Assembly (NCBI RefSeq): GCF_023700745.1
Contig: NZ_JAMPYG010000010.1
Location: forward strand, 45,934 to 109,933
Reading direction: 5' to 3'
Length of the DNA stretch: 64,000 nucleotides
Origin: Rhodoferax sp.
GTDB lineage: Bacteria; Pseudomonadota; Gammaproteobacteria; Burkholderiales; Burkholderiaceae_C
How positions within the stretch are numbered: position 1 is the first letter of the stretch; the number at the start of each line of letters is the position of its first letter. Position numbers and translations under genes: made by a program. This document shows, piece by piece, positions 48,186 through 57,066 of the stretch. A model generated the notes under the pieces. The model had not been told where the DNA came from. It searched no databases and worked only from the letters and a program-made list of their open reading frames with translations.

Positions 48186-49113
48186 TCTGCTTGAAGCGGA
48201 TCTTTCGGTCCAGCTCAATGGCATCCTTTTTCACTTGGCGCTGGGCGTCCAGCGTCTTCCCCACTGCCAGCCATTGGGCAAATTCCTCGGGCGTTTCCAG
48301 CGTCATGCGACCGATCACGCCTGAACGAAAGTCGTAAATCGCGATCTCGGCGGCTTTTTGCAAATTCACCTTTTTGCCGCCCTGCAAAGCGCCGCGCTGG
48401 CGACCAATCGCTTCCAGCAATATTTCATCCGTCATGGCGGCCACGCCTGCGAGCTTGAAGCGGGCCTCCAGCAGCGCCGGGTAATGCGTTTTCAAGTAAT
48501 CCAGCAACTCCAACGCCACTTCTTCTTCATTGAAGGCGTTGCGGCCAATGGCGCCGCTGGCGGCCAGGTTGTAGCCGCTCTTGGCCACAATGATGCGCGG
48601 CCACAGCATGCCCGGCGTGTCGTACAGATAAAAGTCGTCGGCCAGGCTGATGCGCTGCTCCATCTTGGTGATGCCTGCCTCGTCACCGGTTTTGGCAGCA
48701 CGCTTGGCGGTAAGCGTATTGATCAGGGTCGATTTGCCAACATTCGGAATGCCGCAGATCAGCACGCGCATCGGCTTGACCATGCCACCACGGTTGGGCG
48801 CCAGCTCAAAACAGGCCTTGATGAGCGCCTTGGCGGGTGCCGCCATGCTGGCATCCAGGCCCATGGCACGGGTGCCGCTCTGGCTGTTGTAATGCGCCAG
48901 CCACTGCGCCGTTCGCACCGGGTCGGCCAGGTCCTGCTTGTTCAGTACCTTGAGTGTCGGCTTGCCCTGCGTCAATTCGGCCAGCATCGGGTTGGCGCTG
49001 GAGCCAGGCAGGCGGGCATCGAGCAATTCGATCACCACATCAATGTTTTTGATGCGTTCGGCAATCGCCTTTTGCGTCAGGTGCATGTGGCCGGGAAACC
49101 ATTGAATTGCCAT
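48160..49113 (-). CDS. Circularly permuted GTPase, ribosome biogenesis (YlqF/RbgA-like)
   Basis: 317 residues. The permuted order is plain: G4 VLNKQDL at about residue 59 comes before G1 GIPNVGKSTLINTL (about 119) and G3 DTPGMLWP. MAIQWFPGHMHLTQKAI is the family start. RbgA assists late assembly of the 50S subunit. The C-terminal basic tail (VKKDAIELDRKIRFKQIK) overlaps the ferredoxin gene on the other strand. Confidence 0.88.
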   Translation of the reverse strand: MAIQWFPGHMHLTQKAIAERIKNIDVVIELLDARLPGSSANPMLAELTQGKPTLKVLNKQDLADPVRTAQWLAHYNSQSGTRAMGLDASMAAPAKALIKACFELAPNRGGMVKPMRVLICGIPNVGKSTLINTLTAKRAAKTGDEAGITKMEQRISLADDFYLYDTPGMLWPRIIVAKSGYNLAASGAIGRNAFNEEEVALELLDYLKTHYPALLEARFKLAGVAAMTDEILLEAIGRQRGALQGGKKVNLQKAAEIAIYDFRSGVIGRMTLETPEEFAQWLAVGKTLDAQRQVKKDAIELDRKIRFKQIKNPRNPA

Positions 49114-49144
49114 GTTTTATCAATCCGGTTCGAACCTTAGTCCA

Positions 49145-49555
49145 TCAATGCTCATGCTGTACCCGGGCACGCGTGGCCTTGACCTGAGAGCGCTCTGTCT
49201 TGGCCTGGCGCACCCGCTTGACCGAAGCCCGTGTTGGTTTGGTGGGTTTGCGCGCTTTGGGCGGCTGCGACACACTGTTGACCAGTTCGTGCAGGCGAAG
49301 CAAGGCGTCAAAGCGGTTCATCTCCTGCGTGCGGTGCTGTTGCGCCTTGAGCACCAGAATGCCGTCCTTGGTAATGCGGCTGTCATGCAGCGCCAGCAAA
49401 CGCTCCTTGACATCGTCGGGCAGGCTTGATGCAGCAATGTCGAAGCGCAAATGGATTGCGCTGGACACCTTGTTGACGTTCTGGCCGCCCGCGCCCTGCG
49501 CCCGGATGGCGCTGAGCTCAACCTCAGCTTCTGGTATGTGCAGGGGCTCGGTCAT
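49145..49555 (-). CDS. arfB: Alternative ribosome-rescue factor / peptidyl-tRNA hydrolase
   Basis: 136 residues. RAQGAGGQNVNKVSSAIHLRFDI carries the GGQ motif of class I release factors (about residues 25-27), and the basic, disordered C-terminus (KARKPTKPTRASVKRVRQAKTERSQVKATRARV) is the tail that enters the empty mRNA channel in ArfB/YaeJ. It frees nascent chains from stalled ribosomes. 31 bp upstream of the GTPase gene on the same strand. Confidence 0.93.
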   Translation of the reverse strand: MTEPLHIPEAEVELSAIRAQGAGGQNVNKVSSAIHLRFDIAASSLPDDVKERLLALHDSRITKDGILVLKAQQHRTQEMNRFDALLRLHELVNSVSQPPKARKPTKPTRASVKRVRQAKTERSQVKATRARVQHEH

Positions 49556-49567
49556 GGCCAGACATCC

Positions 49568-49635
49568 ATCGGCCCGAGAGCGGGCCTCCTACAAAGGCAT
49601 CGGGATTCCTGTGGGAGTGGCGCCCTCGCCGCGAT
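49568..49635. repeat. REP-like palindrome pair, divergent arrangement
   Basis: A reverse-oriented unit ATCGGCCCGAGAGCGGGCCT (49568 on, to 49593) is followed by a forward unit CCTGTGGGAGTGGCGCCCTC (49608 on, to 49635). Both fit the pattern GTRGGAG-stem-CYCTC-stem-GAT with different but self-complementary stems, like the Pseudomonas REP family. The order of the two unit types is opposite to that in the 40.7 kb element. Located in the arfB-trhP gap. Confidence 0.65.
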
Positions 49636-49673
49636 GGCGTTGGACTCATGGACCGCTGCGACAGACAAGAACA

Positions 49674-51074
49674 TCACGCCAACAGGCCTTCAGAAGAGGC
49701 CTCTGGCGCATGCACATAACGCGCCACAAACGCGCCCACGGCGCGCTCGGGCAGGGGCAGCCACACGGTGTGTCCACTGCCCGGCGCCACCGTCACGGCG
49801 CTACCGTCAGCGCTTTCCATGCGGCTGATCTGCACATCAAAATTGCCATCCGGGTGGATGATCTCGAGCCAGTCATCCAAAGCAAAGCGGTTCTTGACCC
49901 GCACCTCGACCAAGCCGCGCACCGCCTCAAACGACAGAGCATCGCCCACATACAGGCTGCGACCCGATTCAGAATAACCGCGCAGGTAATTTTGCGTGGC
50001 TTCGGGTGTGTGGCGCTGGAAAAAACCCGAGGTATAGCCGCGATTGGCGAGGCCTTCGAGCTGCCCGAGCAAGGCTGGGTCCAGTTCGCGCCCGGCCACC
50101 GCGTCGTCGATGGCGCGGCGGTAGCTTTGCACCGTGCGCGCCACGTAATACGGGCTCTTGGTGCGGCCCTCGATCTTGAGGGAATCGACGCCAATTTCGA
50201 CCAGCCGTTTGACATGCTCGATGGCGCGCAGGTCTTTGGAGTTCATCACGTAAGTGCCGTGCTCGTCTTCCTCGATCGGCATGTAACTGCCCTCGCGCTG
50301 GCTTTCCTCAAGCATGTAGACCTGATCGGCTTCCGGGGAGCGTTCGACGTCACCCCCGTCAGACAACACGCCGCCGCCGGTTCGTTCGTCGTGTTCACGT
50401 TCGCGCGCCATGGCCGCCTGGCGTGTCAGTACATCACCCGACGCATCGACCACGCCCTTTTGCGTCTTGTAGTCCCAGCGGCAGGAATTGGTGCAACTGC
50501 CCTGGTTGGCATCGCGGTGGTTGAAGTAGCCCGACAACAGGCAGCGGCCCGAATAGGCAATGCACAACGCGCCGTGCACGAACACTTCAAGCTCGGTGTC
50601 AGGGCAGTCCTGGCGGATCTGCGCGACCTGGTCCAGCGACAACTCGCGCGACAAAATCACGCGGCTGATGCCAACGGTTTTCCAGAACCTGACGGCGGCG
50701 GAATTCACCGTATTGGCCTGCACCGACAGATGGATTTCCATGTCGGGCCAGGTTTCGCGCACCATCATAATGAGACCAGGGTCCGACATGATCATGGCGT
50801 CGGGCTTGAGCGCGATCACCGGCGCCATGTTGTCGATGTAGTGCCTGATCTTGTTGCCGTGCGGGAAAATGTTGGACACCAGAAAAAATTTGGCGCCCTT
50901 GGCGTGGGCCGTGTCAATGCCTTGCTTCAACACGGCTATGTCGCCAAAATCGTTGTTGCGCACACGCAGGGAATAACGCGGCTGGCCGGCATAAATGGCC
51001 GTGGCGCCAAAGGCCAGCGCCGTTTCCAGCATGGCCAGTGAACCGGCCGGAGCCAGCAGTTCAGGGATCTTCAT
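49674..51074 (-). CDS. Peptidase U32 family tRNA hydroxylation protein (TrhP/YegQ-like)
   Basis: 466 residues from ATG 51074 (MKIPELLAPAG). U32 signatures are ELEVFVHGALCIAYSGRCLLSGYF and RDANQGSCTNSCRW with clustered Cys, plus MNSKDLRAIEHVKRLVEIGVDSLKIEGRTKSPYY. The E. coli relative takes part in 5-hydroxyuridine formation in tRNA. An acidic, Gly-rich insert (about residues 228-255, including ERTGGGVLSDGGDVER) follows the Cys-rich part. Seven bp downstream of aroC on the same strand. Confidence 0.83.
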   Translation of the reverse strand: MKIPELLAPAGSLAMLETALAFGATAIYAGQPRYSLRVRNNDFGDIAVLKQGIDTAHAKGAKFFLVSNIFPHGNKIRHYIDNMAPVIALKPDAMIMSDPGLIMMVRETWPDMEIHLSVQANTVNSAAVRFWKTVGISRVILSRELSLDQVAQIRQDCPDTELEVFVHGALCIAYSGRCLLSGYFNHRDANQGSCTNSCRWDYKTQKGVVDASGDVLTRQAAMAREREHDERTGGGVLSDGGDVERSPEADQVYMLEESQREGSYMPIEEDEHGTYVMNSKDLRAIEHVKRLVEIGVDSLKIEGRTKSPYYVARTVQSYRRAIDDAVAGRELDPALLGQLEGLANRGYTSGFFQRHTPEATQNYLRGYSESGRSLYVGDALSFEAVRGLVEVRVKNRFALDDWLEIIHPDGNFDVQISRMESADGSAVTVAPGSGHTVWLPLPERAVGAFVARYVHAPEASSEGLLA

Positions 51075-51081
51075 GACCGGC

Positions 51082-52176
51082 TCAGGCTTGCGCAGGAATG
51101 GGTGCCAGCCCAGGATGCACGTCGCCGCACTGGGCACGTTGGCGCAAGGCATGCTCCATCACCACCAGCGCCAGCATGGCTTCCAGAATCGGGGTCGCAC
51201 GAATGCCCACGCAGGGGTCGTGGCGGCCTTTGGTAACGACTTCAGTGGGCTGGCCCGCCATGTCGATCGAGGCGCGCGGCGTCAGGATCGAGCTGGTCGG
51301 CTTGATGGCCACCGACACTTCCAGGTCCTGCCCACTCGTGATGCCGCCGAGCACGCCACCCGCGTTGTTGCCCATGAAGCCCTGGGGGGTCAGCGAATCA
51401 CCATGGGTGCTACCGCGCTGCGCCACGCTGGCAAAACCAGCGCCAATTTCCACACCCTTGACGGCGTTGACGCCCATCATGGCGTAGGCAATGTCGGCGT
51501 CCATCTTGTCAAACAGCGGTTCACCCAGGCCCACCGGCACGTTCGATGCCGACACGCGCAGGCGCGCACCACAGGAGTCGCCGCCCTTGCGCAACTCGCT
51601 CATGTAGGTTTCCAGCTTGGACACGTCGGCCACTGGCGCAAAAAATGGGTTCTGCGACACGTAGTCCCACGACTCAAAAGCTATCGGCAGCTCGCCAATT
51701 TGCGTCATGCAGCCGCGAAACACCGTGCCATATTGCTCAAACAGCCATTTCCTGGCCACCGCGCCAGCCGCCACCATGGGCGCCGTCAAGCGGGCGCTGG
51801 AGCGGCCACCGCCGCGCGGGTCACGAATGCCGTATTTCTGGAAATAGCTGTAGTCGGCGTGGCCCGGACGAAAGGTTTGAACGATGTTGCCGTAGTCTTT
51901 ACTGCGCTGGTCGGTGTTTCTGATCAGCAGGCAAATCGGCGTGCCGGTGGTTTTGCCCTCAAATACACCCGACAAAATTTCGACCGTGTCAGGCTCGTTA
52001 CGCTGGGTGACGTACTTGCTGGTGCCCGGCCGGCGCCGGTCCAGATCGGGCTGAATATCAGCCTCGGACAGCGCGAGCCCTGGCGGGCAGCCGTCAATCA
52101 CGCAGCCAATGGCCGGACCGTGGGATTCACCAAAGTTGGTGACTGCGAATAAATTTCCAAAGGTATTGCCGCTCAT
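51082..52176 (-). CDS. aroC: Chorismate synthase
   Basis: 364 residues. [33 protein letters not shown] is the conserved signature 1 with the catalytic His; [40 protein letters not shown] and [22 protein letters not shown] follow. It makes chorismate from EPSP with reduced FMN in aromatic amino acid synthesis. Confidence 0.96.
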   Translation of the reverse strand: MSGNTFGNLFAVTNFGESHGPAIGCVIDGCPPGLALSEADIQPDLDRRRPGTSKYVTQRNEPDTVEILSGVFEGKTTGTPICLLIRNTDQRSKDYGNIVQTFRPGHADYSYFQKYGIRDPRGGGRSSARLTAPMVAAGAVARKWLFEQYGTVFRGCMTQIGELPIAFESWDYVSQNPFFAPVADVSKLETYMSELRKGGDSCGARLRVSASNVPVGLGEPLFDKMDADIAYAMMGVNAVKGVEIGAGFASVAQRGSTHGDSLTPQGFMGNNAGGVLGGITSGQDLEVSVAIKPTSSILTPRASIDMAGQPTEVVTKGRHDPCVGIRATPILEAMLALVVMEHALRQRAQCGDVHPGLAPIPAQA

Positions 52177-52225
52177 GGGGCGCGATTATCCCAGAGCGGA
52201 CCGCCCAGTGGGCGAAGCCCTGAAA

Positions 52226-52690
52226 CTAGAGCTTGGGCGCGTCTGCCGGTTCCTGGCCTTCGGGCCAGTCATGGATGTAGGCCTTGAGCATCTTGTTCTC
52301 AAAGTTCTGGCTGTCCACCACGGCACGGGCCACGTCGTGAAAGCTGATCACGCCCATCAGCACTTTTTTGTTCATGACCGGCATGTAACGCGCATGGCGC
52401 TCCAGCATCATGCGTCGCACCTCGTCCATGTCGGTCTCGGTGGTGCAGGTCAGCGGCGAATCGTCCATGGCCGTGCGCACAACGGTGCTGCTGATGCTGC
52501 CACCAGTTTTGACCAGTACCTTGGTGAGCTCGCGAACCGTGAGCATGCCCACCAATTCACCCTGCTCCATGACGACCAGTGAACCAATATCGCGGTCATC
52601 CATCAACTTGAGTGCGTTTATCAGAAGCTCGTCGGGTGAGACTGTAAACAGCGTGCCGCCTTTGATGCGCAAAATATCACTGACTTTCAT
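52226..52690 (-). CDS. CBS-domain pair protein
   Basis: 154 residues from ATG 52690, preceded by GAGGAGCACC. Two CBS motifs span most of the protein: LINALKLMDDRDIGSLVVMEQGELVGMLTVREL and DEVRRMMLERHARYMPVMNKKVLMGVISFHDVARAV. Stand-alone CBS pairs bind adenosine nucleotides and often regulate a partner. A partner is not evident; it lies 49 bp upstream of aroC on the same strand. Confidence 0.85.
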   Translation of the reverse strand: MKVSDILRIKGGTLFTVSPDELLINALKLMDDRDIGSLVVMEQGELVGMLTVRELTKVLVKTGGSISSTVVRTAMDDSPLTCTTETDMDEVRRMMLERHARYMPVMNKKVLMGVISFHDVARAVVDSQNFENKMLKAYIHDWPEGQEPADAPKL

Positions 52691-52845
52691 GGTGCTCCTC
52701 GTGATGAACAGGTCACAGATGACCGAATAAGTAATCCGAAATATAGCCCACAATCAGGGCGTCTTGGTCAGTGATTTCCATCAGCTTGCGGCTAATTGTT
52801 TAAAAATATTGATCCCAAGCAGTTTGATTACCTCGAAAGGCAACC

Positions 52846-54144
52846 ATGCCCGGCTATTCCGACCCAGGTTTTGACACCCTCGCCCTGCACGCAGGCGCGG
52901 CACCTGACCCCGCCACCGGCGCCCGCGCGCTGCCGATTTACCTCACCACCTCGTTTGTCTTCGAGTCCAGCGACCACGCCCAGTCGCTGTTCAACCTGGA
53001 GCGCGCCGGCCATGTCTACAGCCGCATCAGCAACCCCACCAACGCCGTGCTGGAGCAGCGCATCAGCGCGCTCGAAGGCGGCATAGGCGCGATTGCGGTG
53101 GCCAGCGGCCAGGCCGCGCTGCACCTGAGCATTGCCACGCTGATGGGCGCCGGCAGCCACATCGTGGCCAGCACGGCGCTCTATGGCGGCAGCCAGAACC
53201 TGCTGCACTACACGCTGCGCCGCTTTGGCATCGAAACCACCTTTGTCAAGCCCGGCGACATCGACGGCTGGCGTGCTGCGGTGCGGCCCAACACCCGGCT
53301 CTTTTTTGGCGAAACCGTGGGCAACCCCGGCCTCGACGTGCTCGACATTCCCACGGTAAGCAGCATCGCCCATGAAGCCGGCGTGCCGCTGCTGGTGGAC
53401 TCGACCCTGACCACACCCTGGCTGATGAAGCCGTTTGAACACGGCGCCGATCTGGTCTACCACTCGGCCACCAAGTTCCTCAGCGGCCACGGTACGGTGA
53501 TTGGCGGGCTGGTGGTGGATGGCGGCAGTTTTGACTGGGAGGCATCAAGCCGGTTCCCGGAGCTGTGCCAGCCCTACGACGGGTTTCACAACATGGTGTT
53601 CTCCGAAGAATCCACCGTTGGTGCATTTTTGCTGCGCGCTCGCCGTGAAGGCCTGCGCGACTTTGGCGCCTGCCTGTCATCGCACTCGGCCTGGCTCATT
53701 TTGCAGGGCATGGAAACCCTGCCGCTGCGTATGGCGCGGCATATGGGCAACACGCAGAAAGTGGTCGAATTCCTGGCCAGCCAAGCCTTTGTGGCGCGTG
53801 TCGGTCACCCCATGCTGGACAGCCACCCCAGCCACGCGCTTGCCGCAAAGTTGCTGCCGCGCGGCGCGGGCTCGGTGTTCAGTTTTGATTTGAAGGGCAG
53901 CAGGAACCAGGGCAAGGCCTTTGTCGAGGGGCTCAAGCTGTTCAGCCACCTGGCCAACGTGGGCGACTGCCGCAGCCTGGTCATTCACCCGGCCAGCACC
54001 ACACACTTCCGCATGGATGATGCGGCCCTGGCCGCGGCCGGCATCACGCAGGGGACGATCCGCCTGAGCATCGGGCTGGAAGACCCCGATGATCTGATCG
54101 ACGACCTGAAACGGGCCCTCAAAGCCGCGGAGAAAGCAGCATGA
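52846..54144 (+). CDS. metY: O-acetylhomoserine/O-succinylhomoserine sulfhydrylase
   Basis: 432 residues, Cys/Met-metabolism PLP family. FDTLALHAGAAPDPATGARALPIYLTTSFVF is the usual opening, YSRISNPTNAVLEQRISALEGG supplies phosphate contacts, and LVYHSATKFLSGHG carries the PLP-binding Lys (about residue 210). It replaces the acyl group of acylhomoserine by sulfide to give homocysteine. Length and the VYHSATKF context fit MetY; MetZ remains possible. A 4-bp overlap links it with the following hydrolase gene. Confidence 0.88.
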   Translation: MPGYSDPGFDTLALHAGAAPDPATGARALPIYLTTSFVFESSDHAQSLFNLERAGHVYSRISNPTNAVLEQRISALEGGIGAIAVASGQAALHLSIATLMGAGSHIVASTALYGGSQNLLHYTLRRFGIETTFVKPGDIDGWRAAVRPNTRLFFGETVGNPGLDVLDIPTVSSIAHEAGVPLLVDSTLTTPWLMKPFEHGADLVYHSATKFLSGHGTVIGGLVVDGGSFDWEASSRFPELCQPYDGFHNMVFSEESTVGAFLLRARREGLRDFGACLSSHSAWLILQGMETLPLRMARHMGNTQKVVEFLASQAFVARVGHPMLDSHPSHALAAKLLPRGAGSVFSFDLKGSRNQGKAFVEGLKLFSHLANVGDCRSLVIHPASTTHFRMDDAALAAAGITQGTIRLSIGLEDPDDLIDDLKRALKAAEKAA

Positions 54145-54962
54145 TCCTTACCGTCAACGGCCACCCCAGCTACTGCTACACCGGCGGCAAAGCCTTTGAT
54201 GCCACCCAACCGACCGCCATCTTCATCCACGGCGTGCTCAATGACCACAGCGTCTGGATTCTGCAGACACGCTACCTGGCGCACCATGGCTGGAACGTGC
54301 TGGCGGTGGACCTGCCCGGCCACTGCCGCAGCGGCGGCGAGCCACCGGCCAGCGTTGAAGACGCGGCCGACTTTGTGCTGGCCCTGATGGACGCAACGGG
54401 TCTGGAAAAAGCCGCGCTCATCGGCCACAGCCTGGGCTCGTTGATTGCACTGGAAGCTGCCGCCAGAGCGCCCAGTCGCGTAAGCCAACTGGTGCTTGTC
54501 GGCATTGCCTTCCCGATGCGCGTATCCCCTGCCCTGCTGGAGACTTCAGTCAGCGCGCCGATGAAGGCATTGGAAATGGTCAATGTGTTTTCCCGCGCCA
54601 CGCTGGCCCCACCACCCTCCGCCCTCGGACCGGGCACCTGGGTTTATGGCGCGTCGATGGCGCTGGGGCGCCGGGTCATGGCCAGCAACACAACAGTGAA
54701 TGTTTTTTATACCGGCTTCAAGGCCTGTGACAGCTACCAGAACGGTCTGGAGGCCATGGCCCAAGTGACCTGCCCGGTGCTGTTTGTACTGGGCAAAATG
54801 GACCAGATGACGCCACCCAAGGCCGCCCAGGAACTGGTCAAACTCGCCAAAGATGGCCGGGTGGTCTATTTGCCTGGCGGGCACCAGCAGATGAATGAAA
54901 CGCCTGAGGAGATGCTGGCGGCATTGAACGGGTTTTTGACGGTTAAAAAGCGGGAAGAGTGA
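54141..54962 (+). CDS. Alpha/beta hydrolase
   Basis: 273 residues. FIHGVLNDHSVW is the oxyanion-hole region, IGHSLGSLIALEAAARAP the nucleophile elbow with Ser (about residue 97), and PGGHQQMNETP carries the catalytic His. No signal peptide. The ATG overlaps the metY TGA as ATGA. One possibility is hydrolysis of an acyl ester tied to homoserine metabolism, but the sequence does not show this. Confidence 0.82.
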   Translation: MILTVNGHPSYCYTGGKAFDATQPTAIFIHGVLNDHSVWILQTRYLAHHGWNVLAVDLPGHCRSGGEPPASVEDAADFVLALMDATGLEKAALIGHSLGSLIALEAAARAPSRVSQLVLVGIAFPMRVSPALLETSVSAPMKALEMVNVFSRATLAPPPSALGPGTWVYGASMALGRRVMASNTTVNVFYTGFKACDSYQNGLEAMAQVTCPVLFVLGKMDQMTPPKAAQELVKLAKDGRVVYLPGGHQQMNETPEEMLAALNGFLTVKKREE

Positions 54963-55046
54963 CTGAATCAATGTCTCGTAAAGTCTGATTGCGTTTAGTC
55001 GATGCGATATTTCGTGCGGTCACTTCCGACCCAAAGCGGACGACGC

Positions 55047-56003
55047 TCAGCCGCATCCAAAGGTTCTTCTCCATTCGCTGGGACTGACTTGGTTTCTGCG
55101 TTTGAAGTGCTGACGCAGTGAGGTAGGGGTTTGAAACCCGACCAAGTCAGAGATGGTCTCCACAGGCAAAGAGGTGCTCTCCAGTAACTCTCGTGTGCGT
55201 TGCAGGCGTTCGTTGATTAACCAGTCTTTAAATGACATGCCGGTAGCCTTGCTAAAGTGGCGCGTGAACGTGCGCCGGCTCATAGCGGCGCGTTGTGCCA
55301 GCGCATCGACGGAGTGGGTCTGGTTCAGATGCTCCCGCAAATAGTCCAGCAACGGATTGATCCTGGCGTCTTGCGTTGATGGGGCAACAGGTTGCTCAAT
55401 AAACTGCGCTTGCCCACCTTCTCGGTGAGGCGGTACAACCATCATCCGGGCGACTTTGTTCGCCGTTTTTTGGCCGTAAAACTTGCGCACGATGTAGAGA
55501 CAGCAGTCCAAGCTGGCCCCTGTACCGGCAGATGTGATCAGGCCGTCATCATCTACATACAGCGCATTCATATCTAACTGCACTTGCGGAAAGCGAAGCT
55601 TGAAATCTTGCTCCGCCATCCAGTGTGTGGAAGCGCGTTTGCCATCAAGCAAGCCTGCATAGGCCAGTGCATACGCGCCGTAGCACAGACCCACTATATG
55701 GGCTCCTCGCTGGCGTGCCTGGAGCAAGGCGGCTATCAACTTTGGCTCAGGACTTTCGTCCAGATCATGCCAACCGGGAATCACGACGATGTTCGCCTGG
55801 GCAAGCAACTCCAGCCCGCCATCGGGTTGAACAAGCAATGCGCGCTCGGCAGGCAGTGCTGTGCCTCCCGGCGTGACGATCTTCAGGTCGAACAGAGCAT
55901 GCTCGGGCACATGGGAGCTGAAAATCAAGTACGGCACGCCAAAGTGAAACGGGCTGAAATGCGGGTAGGTAACGAGGGCTACGAGGGGAAGTGGCTTTGA
56001 CAT
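55047..56003 (-). CDS. GlxA/FtrA-type AraC regulator with DJ-1/PfpI domain
   Basis: 318 residues. The N-terminal DJ-1/PfpI amidotransferase-like domain (about residues 5-165) has GLCYGAYALAYAGLLDGKRASTHW at the nucleophile elbow. A C-terminal AraC domain (about 215-315) includes SVDALAQRAAMSRRTFTRHFSKATG and the second helix-turn-helix VETISDLVGFQTPTSLRQHFKRR. Such proteins usually activate a divergent target; here that is the MBL-fold gene. It opens the AT-richer stretch. Confidence 0.86.
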   Translation of the reverse strand: MSKPLPLVALVTYPHFSPFHFGVPYLIFSSHVPEHALFDLKIVTPGGTALPAERALLVQPDGGLELLAQANIVVIPGWHDLDESPEPKLIAALLQARQRGAHIVGLCYGAYALAYAGLLDGKRASTHWMAEQDFKLRFPQVQLDMNALYVDDDGLITSAGTGASLDCCLYIVRKFYGQKTANKVARMMVVPPHREGGQAQFIEQPVAPSTQDARINPLLDYLREHLNQTHSVDALAQRAAMSRRTFTRHFSKATGMSFKDWLINERLQRTRELLESTSLPVETISDLVGFQTPTSLRQHFKRRNQVSPSEWRRTFGCG

Positions 56004-56039
56004 GGCGTTAAAAAGCGAAGTGGCCCGAATCTTTCGAAG

Positions 56040-56096
56040 ATTGACTTAAAGGTCAATTCTACAAAGAAGCTTGAGGTACCACAATAGAGGCTTCTT
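56040..56096. promoter_or_regulatory. Two inverted repeats between the AraC-type and MBL genes
   Basis: ATTGAC-TTAAAG-GTCAAT at 56040-56057 is a perfect 6-bp dyad. AAGAAGC (56064-56070) and GCTTCTT (56090-56096) form a second perfect dyad with a longer centre, ending 25 bp before the MBL-gene ATG. Either may be the target of the divergent AraC-type regulator. The first TTGAC arm could also be part of a -35. Confidence 0.4.
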
Positions 56097-56120
56097 CAAA
56101 TTCAATTCTGGTGGTTATGT

Positions 56121-57008
56121 ATGTACTCGCTGAAAACCTTTGCTCCCTTGATGGTGTCGCTGTCGCTTGGAACCTTTGCGGCTACCGCTTGGTCATCCCC
56201 TGAAACTGCCACCGACACCTCAGTCGAGGTGCAGCTGATCCGTAACGCAACGGTCAAGATCGACTTTTCTGGTACGACCTTTTTGGTAGATCCTATGTTG
56301 TCGGCTAAAGGGGAATGGCCAGGCTTCCCGGATACTTACCGCAGTGAACTGAGAAACCCTTTGGTAGACCTGCCTTTTTCAGCTAAAGATGTGCTCGACA
56401 GCGTGGAAGCGGTGGTCGTGACCCACACCCATACGGACCACTGGGATGAGGCCGCGCAAAAAACGATTCCCAAGAGTCTGCCTGTATTCACGCAGAACGA
56501 AGCTGATGCAAAGATGATTCGTAGTCAAGGCTTCAAAGATGTACGCGTACTCGAAGGCTCCACTACATTTATGGGCGTCAAGCTGAGCAAGACCGGCGGT
56601 CAGCATGGCACTGATTTGTGGTTTGCGGACCCCGTGCGTTCTAAGGCGATGGGCCCAGTCATGGGCGTCGTGTTTTCTGCTCCTAAGGCCAAAACGGTCT
56701 ACGTGGCCGGCGACACTGTGTGGCGTCCAGAAGTGGATCAGGCGCTGGAGCAGCACAAGCCAGACGTGGTGATTCTTAACACTGGGAGCGCGCTCATGAG
56801 TGGTTTTGAGCAGCATCCCATCATCATGGGCAAGCAGGACACACTACAAGCTACAAAGGCCGCACCCAATGCGGCAATCGTGGCCGTGCATATGGATTCT
56901 GTGAACCACATGTCACTTAGCCGGAAAGAGCTGAGTGAATTTGTGAAAGACCAAAAAATTGAGAAAAGTGTGATGATACCTGCGGATGGTGAGAGCATGA
57001 AGTTCTGA
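56121..57008 (+). CDS. Exported metallo-beta-lactamase-fold hydrolase (UlaG-like)
   Basis: 295 residues with a signal peptide (MVSLSLGTFAATAWS-S). VEAVVVTHTHTDHWDEAAQ holds the metal motif, KIDFSGTTFLVDPMLS and VYVAGDTVWRPEVDQAL fit the UlaG/L-ascorbate-6-phosphate lactonase-like subgroup. It probably acts on a small molecule in the periplasm. It pairs with the cysteine hydrolase gene 58 bp downstream. Substrate unknown. Codon use is visibly less GC-rich than in neighbouring housekeeping genes. Confidence 0.82.
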   Translation: MYSLKTFAPLMVSLSLGTFAATAWSSPETATDTSVEVQLIRNATVKIDFSGTTFLVDPMLSAKGEWPGFPDTYRSELRNPLVDLPFSAKDVLDSVEAVVVTHTHTDHWDEAAQKTIPKSLPVFTQNEADAKMIRSQGFKDVRVLEGSTTFMGVKLSKTGGQHGTDLWFADPVRSKAMGPVMGVVFSAPKAKTVYVAGDTVWRPEVDQALEQHKPDVVILNTGSALMSGFEQHPIIMGKQDTLQATKAAPNAAIVAVHMDSVNHMSLSRKELSEFVKDQKIEKSVMIPADGESMKF

Positions 57009-57066
57009 TGAAATAAAGCCGCCTAAAAGTTTAGGCGGTCTCTCTAACACTAGAAAAGGAAACCCA

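Noticed and set aside
49200-51041. 613-codon plus-strand ORF opposite arfB and trhP
   Set aside because: Longest shadow in the window; it crosses the REP pair and two recognised minus-strand genes.
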